Assembly (NCBI GenBank): GCA_036499025.1
Contig: DASYEM010000054.1
Span: forward strand, 1-15,731
DNA: 15,731 nucleotides
Reading direction: 5' to 3'
Source: Parvibaculum sp036499025
GTDB taxonomy: Bacteria; Pseudomonadota; Alphaproteobacteria; Parvibaculales; Parvibaculaceae
Part shown: piece by piece, positions 1 through 7,582 of the stretch
Position numbering within the stretch: position 1 is the first letter of the stretch
Layout of the letters: the number at the start of each line of letters is the position of its first letter
Notes under the pieces: generated by a model
What the model was told of the DNA's origin: nothing
What the model saw: only the letters and a program-made list of their open reading frames with translations
Databases searched by the model: none
Made by a program: the position numbers and the translations under genes

Positions 1-11
1 AACAGCGTTTC

Positions 12-1877
12 ATGACCGAGTTGGATACAGCCGCTTCGAAAGCCACAGATCCAGATGCCGAAGGCGCGGCTTCGATCGGGCCCGTTCGCCGCAAACCCGA
101 TCTCGAAACGCGCATCGCCGCCGAACAGGTCCGGCTGCTGCTCGATCTCGGCGAAAGCAGCCGTTACACGATTTTCGGCGCCATCATCGTTGTCGGCCTC
201 GCTTTTTATCCGACCGCGCCGGTCTGGGCGACCGGGGTCGTCATGGCCATTCAGCTTGTCGCTCAAATCTCCTTCGACCGGGTACGGGCGGGCTTCCGCG
301 CCGACAACCAAGCTTCGCTGCGCGCCATGGTCTGGGCGCAACGCTATGCTGCCTGCACTTTCGTCAGCGGCCTGACCTGGGGCATAGGCGGGTTGTTGTG
401 GTTGCCCGGCTCCTCCTTCGCGCATCAGGTTTTCTATACGCTGGTGCTTGCCTGCCTTGCGATGGCAACCGCGATCACGCGCGCCTCCTATCCGCCCGCC
501 GTGGCCGTTTATGTGGCCACCGCCCTGACGCCGACGCTCATCATCTTGCTGACGTCGGGGGACCCGCTCGGCTTTGCGACCGTCGGGCTTGCCGCGCTGT
601 CTCTCGTCACGATTGCCGGCTGGACGCGGCGTGTGAACCGCTCTTACCGCGAAGCCTTTCGCTTACGTTTTGAAAATGCCGATCTCGTCGAGCGCATGGC
701 GCGCGCGCATGCGGCGACCGAGCAGAAACGCGCCGATGCCGAAGAGGCCGAGCGCCGCGCCAAGGCCGCCAGCGGCGCCAAGAGCGAGTTCCTCGACATT
801 CTGAGCCACGAGGTTCGCACGCCGCTCGACACGCTGGCGCGCATGGCGCAGCAGCTTCGCGTCGAACCGTTGACCGATACGCAACGCAATCTGGCGCAGG
901 CGATGAGCGAGTCGAGCCAGATGCTGCGACGTCTTTTCGACGACATGATCGATTATTCGCAAATGGAAGCGCATACGCTGGAACTGAAGCCCACAAGCTT
1001 CGATCCGGCGGATCTGGCCAAAAGCGTCGTGCGGCTGATGCGGCCGCAAGCGAAGGAGCGCGGGCTCTCGCTCGAACTCGATCTCGTGCCTGGCACGCCG
1101 CCGACCATGGTCGCGGACCCCGACCGCTTGCGGCAGGTGCTGGTCAATCTCGTTTCCAACGGTATCAAGTTCACCGAGACCGGCGGCGTCGTCATGCGCG
1201 TGCAACCCGTGGCGCTCGACGGTCAAATGCCGGGCTTGCGTTTCTCGGTGCTCGACACCGGCATCGGCCTGACCGCCGACGCGCGCACCAGACTCTTTGA
1301 GAGCTTCACCCAAGGCGAAGCCAGCGGCGGCGAAGGCCGGCCCGGCGGCATGGGGCTCGGACTTGCGGTTTGCGACCGGCTGATCGCGCTGATGGGCGGG
1401 CAGATCAACGTCGATAGCGCGGCGGGGCAAGGCAGCACCTTCTGGTTCCTGCTGCCGCGCGAGGCGGGGAACCCGATCATTTCAACCGCCGTTCCAGCCG
1501 AGGCGAGCCGCAGCACGGCGCGCGCGGAACGGCTGATCGACCACGATTATCTCTATGAGCTTGAACGGGAACTCGGCGCGGAGCGCACCACCGACCATAT
1601 GGTCGAGACGCTGACGCGCATTTTGGAGCTTTACCGAAAGATCGAAGATGCCGGGAGCGGGCACGACACCGTGTCGCTGCGCGACAGCGTCGAGCTGCTG
1701 CAAAAGGCGGCGGGCGACATCGGCCTCGTCGCCATCGCCGATGTGGCGCATGACATCGGCCATGCGGTCGATCTCGGGCGCGGAGAAACGGCGCTGCATG
1801 ACGTACCGCGTCTGCAACAGAAGATTACGGCGACCTGGAGCGCGCTCGCCAAGTCTTTCCCCAATCTCAGCATCTGA
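12..1877 (+). CDS. Membrane-bound sensor histidine kinase with degenerate Hpt-like C-terminus
   Basis: A 621-residue protein that should autophosphorylate on His in response to an unknown signal. Residues 52-205 contain about five or six hydrophobic segments with almost no periplasmic loop, so sensing is probably within the membrane. An Ala/Glu/Arg-rich coiled coil (about 220-258) leads to the HisKA H-box SHEVRTPL with phospho-acceptor H266. The HATPase domain shows the N-box (NLVSNGIKF, N379/N383), the G1 box (DTGIGL, from D415) and the G2 box (GGMGLGLAV, about 445-453). No PAS or receiver domain is visible. Residues 500-621 look like an Hpt four-helix bundle, but the expected phospho-His position is Glu561. 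The start is the first ATG, 11 bases from the window edge; no stop lies in frame before it, so the true start could be upstream. No cognate regulator is adjacent. The helicase gene follows after 48 bases. Confidence 0.9.
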   Translation: MTELDTAASKATDPDAEGAASIGPVRRKPDLETRIAAEQVRLLLDLGESSRYTIFGAIIVVGLAFYPTAPVWATGVVMAIQLVAQISFDRVRAGFRADNQASLRAMVWAQRYAACTFVSGLTWGIGGLLWLPGSSFAHQVFYTLVLACLAMATAITRASYPPAVAVYVATALTPTLIILLTSGDPLGFATVGLAALSLVTIAGWTRRVNRSYREAFRLRFENADLVERMARAHAATEQKRADAEEAERRAKAASGAKSEFLDILSHEVRTPLDTLARMAQQLRVEPLTDTQRNLAQAMSESSQMLRRLFDDMIDYSQMEAHTLELKPTSFDPADLAKSVVRLMRPQAKERGLSLELDLVPGTPPTMVADPDRLRQVLVNLVSNGIKFTETGGVVMRVQPVALDGQMPGLRFSVLDTGIGLTADARTRLFESFTQGEASGGEGRPGGMGLGLAVCDRLIALMGGQINVDSAAGQGSTFWFLLPREAGNPIISTAVPAEASRSTARAERLIDHDYLYELERELGAERTTDHMVETLTRILELYRKIEDAGSGHDTVSLRDSVELLQKAAGDIGLVAIADVAHDIGHAVDLGRGETALHDVPRLQQKITATWSALAKSFPNLSI

Positions 1878-1911
1878 CGTCTCTCATCGTCCCATTGGCG
1901 CGATGGCGGGT

Positions 1912-1917
1912 TATACT
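1912..1917 (+). promoter_or_regulatory. Possible -10 element just upstream of the helicase start
   Basis: TATACT matches the sigma-70 -10 consensus at 5 of 6 bases and ends 8 bases before the ATG at 1926. No Shine-Dalgarno sequence precedes that ATG, and no convincing -35 hexamer sits 16-18 bases upstream. If used, the transcript would be nearly leaderless. The call rests on one hexamer, so it is weak. Confidence 0.2.
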
Positions 1918-1925
1918 GCCTGGCA

Positions 1926-4865
1926 ATGGCTCAATCTCCTTTCCACGATTCGACGGACATCCAGAGCGGAGGTCCCGTCCTTCCCGATGCGCCCGCTCTT
2001 GTCCCGGCGCGGATCGGCACGGGCGCGCATATGCGATGGGGCGCGCTCGCCGTCAGCGCCGATGGCGAAGTGGAGGAGCTTGAGGCGGAACAGGCGCTGG
2101 AAAAGCTGGCGCGCGAGACCGTCATTACCGTGCATCCGGGTTTCACCGCGCGGCGCATTGCTCTCGGACTTGGCAATAAGCGCAGCGGACGCGAGGCGGG
2201 GCCGAAGGTTCTGGATTTGCTGGAGCTCTTTGCCTTCGTGCATCCTGCCGCGCCCTGCCTGCCGACGCCGGGCGGGCTGGCGCGCGCGCTGGGTCTCGAT
2301 GCCGGCGAGCTGCCCGAGACACAGGCGCTGATGCTGCATGAGGCGGCAGCGAAACTGCTCTCGACCTTGCAATCGCCGCATTATCCCGACCGGAGCGCGG
2401 CGGGACGCGTCGCCTGGCGGATGGCGGAAGCGGGCTGGGCTTGGGGCCCCGGCGTCGTCGCGGCGCTGCGCGATGTGATCGCGCGCGACGGCCGCCCGCA
2501 AACGGGACGCGGTTTCGACGTCTGGAACGATTTGCCCGAATGGGAAGACCGCGCACCGCGCGGCAACCCGAGTTCCATTCCGGTGAGCGAAGAAGATGCC
2601 CGCGCGCGGCTTGCGGAGCTTGTCGGCCCCGATGCAGAACGTCGAAGCGGGCAATCCGATTTCGCCGCCGAGACGGCGCGCGCCTTCAATGCGCGGGATT
2701 CTGCGGGCGCGCCCAATATCGTCATCGCGGAAGCCGGGACCGGCATCGGCAAGACGCTTGGCTATATCGCGCCGGCAAGTCTGTGGGCTCAACGCAACAA
2801 GGGCACCGTCTGGCTTTCGACTTATACGAAAAACCTACAGCGTCAGCTCGATCAGGAATTGACGCGGCTCTATCCCGACCCCGCCGAGAAAGCCGAGAAG
2901 GCCGTCATTCGCAAAGGGCGCGAGAATTATCTCTGCCTGTTGAATTTTGCCGAGATCGCCGACCGCGCCGCGTTGAGCGGCAATGCCGTCGCCGTCGGCC
3001 TCATTGCGCGTTGGGCGCGGGCGAGCCGCGACGGCGATATGGTGGGCGGCGATTTTCCGGCCTGGCTTTCGCAACGTCTGCCCGGCTTTGGCGAAGGGCG
3101 CGGCGCGCTCACCGACCGGCGCGGCGAATGCGTTTACACGGCATGCCCCTATTTCAAGAAATGCTTCATCGAAAAAGCGATCCGCAAAGCACGGCGCGCC
3201 GACATCGTGGTGGCCAATCATGCGTTGGTGATGCGGCAGGCGGCGCTCGATCAGGCCGTCGCCATGCTCGCGCCTGCCGCCAACAAGACGCCGGTCGAGG
3301 CGGCCGGCAATTCCGAAGATGAAGAACCGAGCGGACGGGAAGCGCGCTCGCGTTTCGTCTTCGACGAGGGGCATCATATTTTCGATGCGGCGGACGGCGC
3401 TTTCTCCACACATCTTTCGGCGGCAGAGACGGCGGAGTTGCGGCGCTGGATCAGAGGCGCGGAAGGTCAGAGGGGCCGGCGCGGGCGCGGCCTTGAAGAC
3501 CGGATCGGCGATCTCGTCGGCGGCGACGAGATGGCGGAAGAAGCGCTCTCGGCCGCAATCAACGCCGCCGCCGCTTTGCCCGCCCCCGGCTGGGCCGGAC
3601 GGTTCAATGACGGCGCGCCGCGCCGCGAGGCCGAACAATTTCTGGCGCTTGTCAGCACGCAAGTGCGCGCCCGCGCGGCGGAGGCCGATACGCTTTTCTC
3701 GCTCGAGGCCGAGATCGAGCCTCTGCTTGACGGCATCGAATTGGCGGCGCGCGCCTTCGATCTTGCGCTTGAGCGTCTCGCCATGCCGCTGCTGCGGATT
3801 GCAGAGCGTCTGCGCATCAGGCTCGATGCGGAAGCGGAAGACCTCGACACATCGATGCGCATTCGCATGGATGCGGCGGCACGCGGGCTCGAACGCCGTG
3901 CGAAACTGCTGATCCCGTCATGGCGCTCGATGCTGTCCGGCCTCGGGCGGCCGACACCGGAAATCTTCGTCGACTGGTTTTCCATCGAGCGTTTCGGTGG
4001 ACGCGAGGTCGATGTCGGCATGCATCGGCACTGGCGCGATCCGAGCGAACCCTTCGCGGAAAGCGTGCTGGAGCCTGCGCATGGCGTCGTTATCACGTCC
4101 GCGACATTGCGCGACCGCCTCATTGACGATGTGGATGCCGATGACGGCTGGCAGTCGGCGGAGATCCGCACCGGCGTCAGCCATCTCGCGACGCCGGCGC
4201 GGCGCGCCTTCATGGTCTCGCCTTTCGATTATGCGGCACAGGCGCGCATCTTCGTCGTGCGCGATGTGAAGACCACCGACGTCGATCAGGTGGCTGCGGC
4301 CTACCGCGAGCTTTTTCTCGCGGCGGGCGGCGGCGGGCTCGGATTGTTCACCGCGATTCATCGGTTGCGCGCGGTGCAGGAACGGATGATCGCGCCGCTC
4401 GAACAAGCGGGACTGTCGCTTTACGCCCAGCATGTCGATGCGCTCGATACGAGTACGTTGGTCGATATATTCCGCGCCGAGCGCAATGCCTGTTTGCTTG
4501 GCACGGACGCGGTGCGCGACGGCGTCGATGTGCCGGGCTCTTCGCTGCGCATGATCGTCTTTGACCGCACGCCCTGGCCCCGGCCCGACATTCTGCACAA
4601 GGCCCGGCGCGAGCGTTTCGGCGGCGCGCGTTATGACGACATGCTGACACGGCTCAGACTGAAACAGGCTTTCGGGCGGCTCATCCGCAGCGCACGCGAC
4701 AAGGGGGTTTTCGTGATGCTCGATTCACGTCTGCCGACGCGGCTCACTTCCGCCTTTCCGCCCGGCGTCGCGGTCGAGCGCGTCGGGCTGGCCGAGGCGA
4801 TTGCGGGCGCGCGAGCCTTTCTCTCCGGCGAGCCCGAGCTTGCCGCGACGTTCGCTAAACCCTAA
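1926..4865 (+). CDS. DinG/XPD-family ATP-dependent DNA helicase (iron-sulfur)
   Basis: A 979-residue superfamily 2 helicase of the DinG/XPD type, which unwinds DNA 5'-3' during repair or at structured DNA. A Q-motif-like stretch at about 242-247 precedes Walker A AEAGTGIGKT (268-277). Four cysteines, C337, C402, C407 and C413, fit the iron-sulfur cluster of this family. The Walker B box is DEGH (480-483), followed by HALVMRQ-type XPD sequence context. Motif V (GTDAVRDGVDVPG) and motif VI (QAFGRLIRS, from Q914) are intact. E. coli DinG is about 716 residues, so this one is longer. The extra N-terminal 230 residues resemble the layout of the DEDD exonuclease domain of Gram-positive DinG but lack its acidic residues. 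The start is uncertain because there is no Shine-Dalgarno; the first in-frame ATG after the kinase was taken. It probably forms a co-directional unit with the kinase before it and the terB-like gene after it. Confidence 0.9.
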   Translation: MAQSPFHDSTDIQSGGPVLPDAPALVPARIGTGAHMRWGALAVSADGEVEELEAEQALEKLARETVITVHPGFTARRIALGLGNKRSGREAGPKVLDLLELFAFVHPAAPCLPTPGGLARALGLDAGELPETQALMLHEAAAKLLSTLQSPHYPDRSAAGRVAWRMAEAGWAWGPGVVAALRDVIARDGRPQTGRGFDVWNDLPEWEDRAPRGNPSSIPVSEEDARARLAELVGPDAERRSGQSDFAAETARAFNARDSAGAPNIVIAEAGTGIGKTLGYIAPASLWAQRNKGTVWLSTYTKNLQRQLDQELTRLYPDPAEKAEKAVIRKGRENYLCLLNFAEIADRAALSGNAVAVGLIARWARASRDGDMVGGDFPAWLSQRLPGFGEGRGALTDRRGECVYTACPYFKKCFIEKAIRKARRADIVVANHALVMRQAALDQAVAMLAPAANKTPVEAAGNSEDEEPSGREARSRFVFDEGHHIFDAADGAFSTHLSAAETAELRRWIRGAEGQRGRRGRGLEDRIGDLVGGDEMAEEALSAAINAAAALPAPGWAGRFNDGAPRREAEQFLALVSTQVRARAAEADTLFSLEAEIEPLLDGIELAARAFDLALERLAMPLLRIAERLRIRLDAEAEDLDTSMRIRMDAAARGLERRAKLLIPSWRSMLSGLGRPTPEIFVDWFSIERFGGREVDVGMHRHWRDPSEPFAESVLEPAHGVVITSATLRDRLIDDVDADDGWQSAEIRTGVSHLATPARRAFMVSPFDYAAQARIFVVRDVKTTDVDQVAAAYRELFLAAGGGGLGLFTAIHRLRAVQERMIAPLEQAGLSLYAQHVDALDTSTLVDIFRAERNACLLGTDAVRDGVDVPGSSLRMIVFDRTPWPRPDILHKARRERFGGARYDDMLTRLRLKQAFGRLIRSARDKGVFVMLDSRLPTRLTSAFPPGVAVERVGLAEAIAGARAFLSGEPELAATFAKP

Positions 4866-4898
4866 GCTCACGCGCCTTTTCAGTTTAAGGAATTCCGC

Positions 4899-5309
4899 AT
4901 GTCGACGATCGCTCCCGAAACCGCCCTCATCTATGTCATGGTCACCATGAGCGCCGTCGACAGCGCCATGAGCGATAATGAGCTGCGCACCATCGGCGAT
5001 ATCGTGAAGCACCTGCCCGCTTTTCGGAAATTCGACGCCGCCCGGCTTATTCCGGTGGCGAAGGAATGCGCGGCGATCCTGCAGGAAGATGGCGGGCTCG
5101 ATGCCGTGTTCGGACTGGTCAAGGATGCGCTGCCCGTTCATCTGCGCGAAACCGCCTATGCGGTTGCCGTCGAAGTGGCCTCGGCCGATCTGACCGTCGC
5201 GCAGGAAGAATTGCGCCTGCTGCAATTGCTGCGCGATGCGCTCGGCATCGAGAAGCTGATCGCGGCGGCCATCGAACGCGGCGCTCGCGCGCGCCACATG
5301 ACGGTCTGA
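4899..5309 (+). CDS. TerB-family (tellurite resistance-like) protein
   Basis: A 136-residue soluble helical protein of the TerB/DjlA-like fold. Two halves repeat the same pattern, a hydrophobic helix and then an acidic loop: D21, D26 and E28 in the first half, D97 and E103/E104 in the second. These are the places where TerB proteins bind metal. AAGG lies 8 bases upstream of the ATG, supporting this start. The gene follows the helicase by 33 bases and is probably co-transcribed with it. No other ter gene is in the window, so tellurite resistance should not be assumed; stand-alone TerB-like proteins are common in alphaproteobacteria and mostly uncharacterised. It converges on the next gene with a 1-base gap. 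Confidence 0.82.
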   Translation: MSTIAPETALIYVMVTMSAVDSAMSDNELRTIGDIVKHLPAFRKFDAARLIPVAKECAAILQEDGGLDAVFGLVKDALPVHLRETAYAVAVEVASADLTVAQEELRLLQLLRDALGIEKLIAAAIERGARARHMTV

Positions 5310-5310
5310 T

Positions 5311-6024
5311 CTATTCGTCATCCTTGCAAGGACCGGAACCGGTCTTGCGCAATTCATCCTCGATCCGATCGTAGAAGGTGCGCAGGCAAGCGCCGCCTTC
5401 GGCCATCTTGTCGGTCTCGCGATGGATCAGCACCGGCGTCGCCCCGTCATAGGAATAGACATCGGCGCCATGTTCAGCGGCGCTGCTGCGCCAATGGCTG
5501 ACAATTTCTTGCGACTCCGCGTCGAATTGCGGCGAAGTGATTTCATCAAGGCCCGGATTTTCGACAAACTTGCCTTCGTCTTTCGACCAGAGCCAATTTT
5601 GATAAGGCGTATTGGGGCCTGCGGGCACGAGACGCATCACGCGCAGATCGAGATAGCCGTCGAAATTGAGATCGAGAAGTTCAAAGCCGCTATTGGCGAT
5701 GTCCGGCGGCAGGTTCGATTCGACCTTGTCCAAAACCTGGAACGGTTGAGGTTCGCCCTTGCGGCGGATTTCGATACGGTCGAGAACGCGCGTTCCTGTG
5801 GCCTTGTCGCTGTGCCAGATCAATGAAAAATCGAAACTCGGCAGCGACGGATTGATTTCGCTCTGACAGACGATGGGCGCGGTGTCGGTTTTGGTCGAGG
5901 GTTTCAAACAGCTGAAACCGCCTTCGAAGGTTTCGTCGCCCACCGGTTCGGTGGCGAAGGCGGGCAGAAAACCGCCCATCAGCACGGCGGCGATTGTCCA
6001 CCCCAAAAGCCCCCGCATCGACAT
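5311..6024 (-). CDS. Secreted hypothetical protein with Ca-binding-like loop (XAC2610/FG-GAP-like)
   Basis: A 237-residue exported protein of unknown function. Residues 4-24 form a Sec signal peptide ending in AFA, with predicted cleavage before T25. The mature part has four cysteines (C39, C53, C213, C233), enough for two disulfides. It also has a DLNFDGYLD loop (D118-D126), the DxNxDGxxD pattern of calcium-binding EF-hand-like or FG-GAP loops. The segment around it (LLDLNFDGYLDLRVM) resembles XAC2610-type proteins, but this is from memory of the pattern. The start at 6024 was preferred over an ATG at 6045 because GGAG sits 6 bases before it; the longer form has no ribosome site. Neighbours converge or diverge, so it is probably monocistronic. 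Confidence 0.78.
   Translation of the reverse strand: MSMRGLLGWTIAAVLMGGFLPAFATEPVGDETFEGGFSCLKPSTKTDTAPIVCQSEINPSLPSFDFSLIWHSDKATGTRVLDRIEIRRKGEPQPFQVLDKVESNLPPDIANSGFELLDLNFDGYLDLRVMRLVPAGPNTPYQNWLWSKDEGKFVENPGLDEITSPQFDAESQEIVSHWRSSAAEHGADVYSYDGATPVLIHRETDKMAEGGACLRTFYDRIEDELRKTGSGPCKDDE
5326..5348. terminator. Strong hairpin at the terB-like/hypothetical convergent junction
   Basis: Arms GCAAG+ACCGG (one G bulged between the two blocks, at 5331) and CCGGT+CTTGC flank a central AA, giving a ten-pair stem. It lies 16 bases after the terB-like stop, inside the last codons of the opposite-strand gene. There is no T-tract on either side, so it is not a canonical intrinsic terminator. It may act as a transcript end or stability element for the plus-strand operon. 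Confidence 0.35.
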
Positions 6025-6030
6025 TCCGCT

Positions 6031-6034
6031 CTCC
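6031..6034 (-). promoter_or_regulatory. Ribosome binding site deciding the start at 6024
   Basis: GGAG on the minus strand, 6 bases before ATG 6024. It selects the shorter form of the secreted protein, placing the signal peptide right at the N-terminus. Confidence 0.6.
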
Positions 6035-6135
6035 GGCCCCAGCATTCCGTTACGTCTGATCGGCGTCTATTCTAGCCGAGACGAAACGGCGGGGCATGTG
6101 ACGTTCTTGCCGCATTCCGTTTCTATCGGCGGGCT

Positions 6136-6164
6136 TTTTCAAGAAGCCAAAGCCACCTTATAGT
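6136..6164 (+). promoter_or_regulatory. Candidate sigma-70 promoter for the hydroxylase-sixA pair
   Basis: TTTTCA (6136-6141) and TATAGT (6159-6164) are spaced 17 bases apart and match the -35 and -10 consensus at 4 and 5 of 6 bases. Transcription would start near 6171, giving a leader of about 70 bases. It lies in the divergent gap between the secreted-protein gene and the hydroxylase gene. Confidence 0.35.
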
Positions 6165-6226
6165 GCTGCCCGATTGCCCCGGCGTCCCTCTTGCGGGCGG
6201 CCACCCTCCCCAAACGGGTTTTGCCC

Positions 6227-6232
6227 AAAGGG
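6227..6232 (+). promoter_or_regulatory. Ribosome binding site deciding the start at 6240
   Basis: AAAGGG 7 bases before ATG 6240. The frame stays open upstream to an ATG at 6174, but that has no such site and would add a hydrophilic, Pro/Arg-rich N-terminus atypical of the family. Confidence 0.6.
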
Positions 6233-6239
6233 TCTCTCG

Positions 6240-7052
6240 ATGAGCGCCTTTCTTCTCGGCCATGAGCCGCTCATAAGGCTCGCCGGTTTCGCAGGCGTCT
6301 TCGCCGTCATGGCGCTTTGGGAAATGGCGGCGCCGAGGCGTGTGCTGGCACGGGGGCGGCGGCGCTGGCTGGCCAATCTTTCATTGAGCGCGACGGGCGC
6401 CTTGCTTCTCAGATTAGCGCTCCCCGCTCTCGCCGTCGGTACGGCGATCTGGGCACAGGATGCGCATATTGGATTTTTCAATCGGTTGGAGGTGCCGCCG
6501 ATCCCGGCGACGCTCCTCTCGATCGTTGCGCTCGATCTTCTGATCTACGGCCAGCATGTGGCTTTTCACAAGGTCGGGATTTTCTGGCGTCTGCATAAGG
6601 TCCATCATGCCGACCCCGATATCGACGTGACGACGGGCGTGCGCTTTCATCCGCTTGAAATACTCGTCAGCATGATCGTGAAGATGGCGGCAGTCGCCGC
6701 CCTCGGCGTGCCGCCTGTCGCGGTCTTGCTTTTTGAAGTTCTGCTCAACGGCACGTCGATGTTCAACCACGGCAATATACGGCTCAGCGAGACAGCCGAC
6801 CGCGCGCTTCGCCGCTTCATTGTGACGCCTGACATGCACCGCGTGCATCATTCGGTCGAGCGCGACGAACATGACAGCAATTTCGGTTTCAACCTGTCGC
6901 TGTGGGACCGGCTTTTCGGGACCTATCGCGCCGCACCGCGCGATGGTCAGGGCATGCGCATCGGGCTTGCCGATTATGCCGACATCAAACCGACGCAGTT
7001 TCTGTGGAGCCTTGGGCTGCCGTTCTTCAAACTGAAAGAGACCGCCTCATGA
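6240..7052 (+). CDS. Sterol desaturase / fatty acid hydroxylase family membrane protein
   Basis: A 270-residue integral membrane di-iron enzyme of the fatty acid hydroxylase superfamily. It carries the family's histidine clusters: HxxxH at H106/H110, HKVHH at H119/H122/H123, H137 in RFHP, H177 in FNHGNIR, and HRVHH at H200/H203/H204. The closing sequence FGFNLSLWDRLFGTY (about 215-229) is typical of the family. Hydrophobic segments at about 12-30, 47-72, 88-104 and 142-170 anchor it in the inner membrane, with the His boxes facing the cytoplasm. The substrate cannot be read from sequence: a lipid, sterol/hopanoid-type molecule or carotenoid are all possible. The start at 6240 is set by the ribosome site. 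It overlaps the following sixA-like gene by 4 bases (ATGA). Confidence 0.88.
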   Translation: MSAFLLGHEPLIRLAGFAGVFAVMALWEMAAPRRVLARGRRRWLANLSLSATGALLLRLALPALAVGTAIWAQDAHIGFFNRLEVPPIPATLLSIVALDLLIYGQHVAFHKVGIFWRLHKVHHADPDIDVTTGVRFHPLEILVSMIVKMAAVAALGVPPVAVLLFEVLLNGTSMFNHGNIRLSETADRALRRFIVTPDMHRVHHSVERDEHDSNFGFNLSLWDRLFGTYRAAPRDGQGMRIGLADYADIKPTQFLWSLGLPFFKLKETAS

Positions 7053-7579
7053 AACGGCTCTGCCTGCTCCGCCACGCAAAATCAGACTGGAGCGATCCGG
7101 CGAGCGACGATTTCAACCGTCCGCTCAATGCGCGCGGCGAGAAGGCGGCGGTTTTCATGGCCGACTACATCGCGGGTTCACCCTACCGGCCTGACGCGGC
7201 GCTTTGCTCGACGGCGAAACGCGCCGTGCAAACCTTCGCGCCAATCGGCAAACGCCTTGGCAAGACCGTGCCGGTCAAATTTCGCGATGAGCTTTATCAC
7301 GCGATGCCGGACGTCCTGCTTGAAGAAATTCACGCCGCGCCGAGCGAGGCCACGACGTTGCTCGTGGTCGCGCATAATCCGGGGCTGGTGCTGCTGGCGA
7401 TGGCGCTCGCCGACGATCCCGATACCGAACTCGCCACGCGCGTCGCAAACGGTGTGCCGACCGGCGGCTTCATTGTTTTTGAATTCGATATCGACGACTG
7501 GAGAGAGATCGAAGAAGGCGAAGGCCATACAGTCTTTTTTGGCCGCCCCCGCGATCTGATGGCGTCAAGTAGCGGCTGA
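7049..7579 (+). CDS. sixA: SixA-type phosphohistidine phosphatase (histidine phosphatase superfamily)
   Basis: A 176-residue cytosolic phosphatase of the histidine phosphatase superfamily; SixA proteins remove phosphate from His-containing phosphotransfer proteins. The catalytic RHA motif (LLRHAKSDW) gives nucleophile H9 with R8. The second catalytic His is H109 in VVAHNPG. The STAKRAVQT stretch (about 54-62) supplies the usual phosphate-pocket Arg (R58), and E81 (RDELYH) is the likely acid. The start at 7049 overlaps the previous stop as ATGA, implying translational coupling; the frame is open further upstream, but only within the hydroxylase gene. In this genome the target could be an Hpt or PTS protein, but nothing here identifies it. 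It is convergent with the next gene, 3 bases apart. Confidence 0.88.
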   Translation: MKRLCLLRHAKSDWSDPASDDFNRPLNARGEKAAVFMADYIAGSPYRPDAALCSTAKRAVQTFAPIGKRLGKTVPVKFRDELYHAMPDVLLEEIHAAPSEATTLLVVAHNPGLVLLAMALADDPDTELATRVANGVPTGGFIVFEFDIDDWREIEEGEGHTVFFGRPRDLMASSSG

Positions 7580-7582
7580 GCT

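Noticed and set aside
663..1430. Long open frame on the minus strand (255 codons) opposite the kinase gene.
   Set aside because: It is antisense to clear HisKA/HATPase coding sequence, is His/Arg-rich with no motif, and is typical of GC-rich shadow frames.
1911..2792. Long minus-strand open frame (293 codons) opposite the helicase N-terminus; similar frames at 2835-3662, 3467-4213 and 3918-4598.
   Set aside because: All lie opposite a helicase with intact motifs, have biased Arg/His or Ser composition, and lack ribosome sites.
2441..3322. Plus-strand open frame of 293 codons inside the helicase in another frame.
   Set aside because: Its Arg-rich composition is that of a shifted GC-rich gene, and it covers the Walker A and cysteine region of the real frame.
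4899..5309. Tellurite resistance island.
   Set aside because: Only one TerB-like gene is present, with no terC, terD, terE or terZ nearby.
4725..5357. Minus-strand open frame of 210 codons opposite the terB-like gene.
   Set aside because: The plus-strand protein has a good ribosome site and TerB acidic pattern; the antisense frame has neither.
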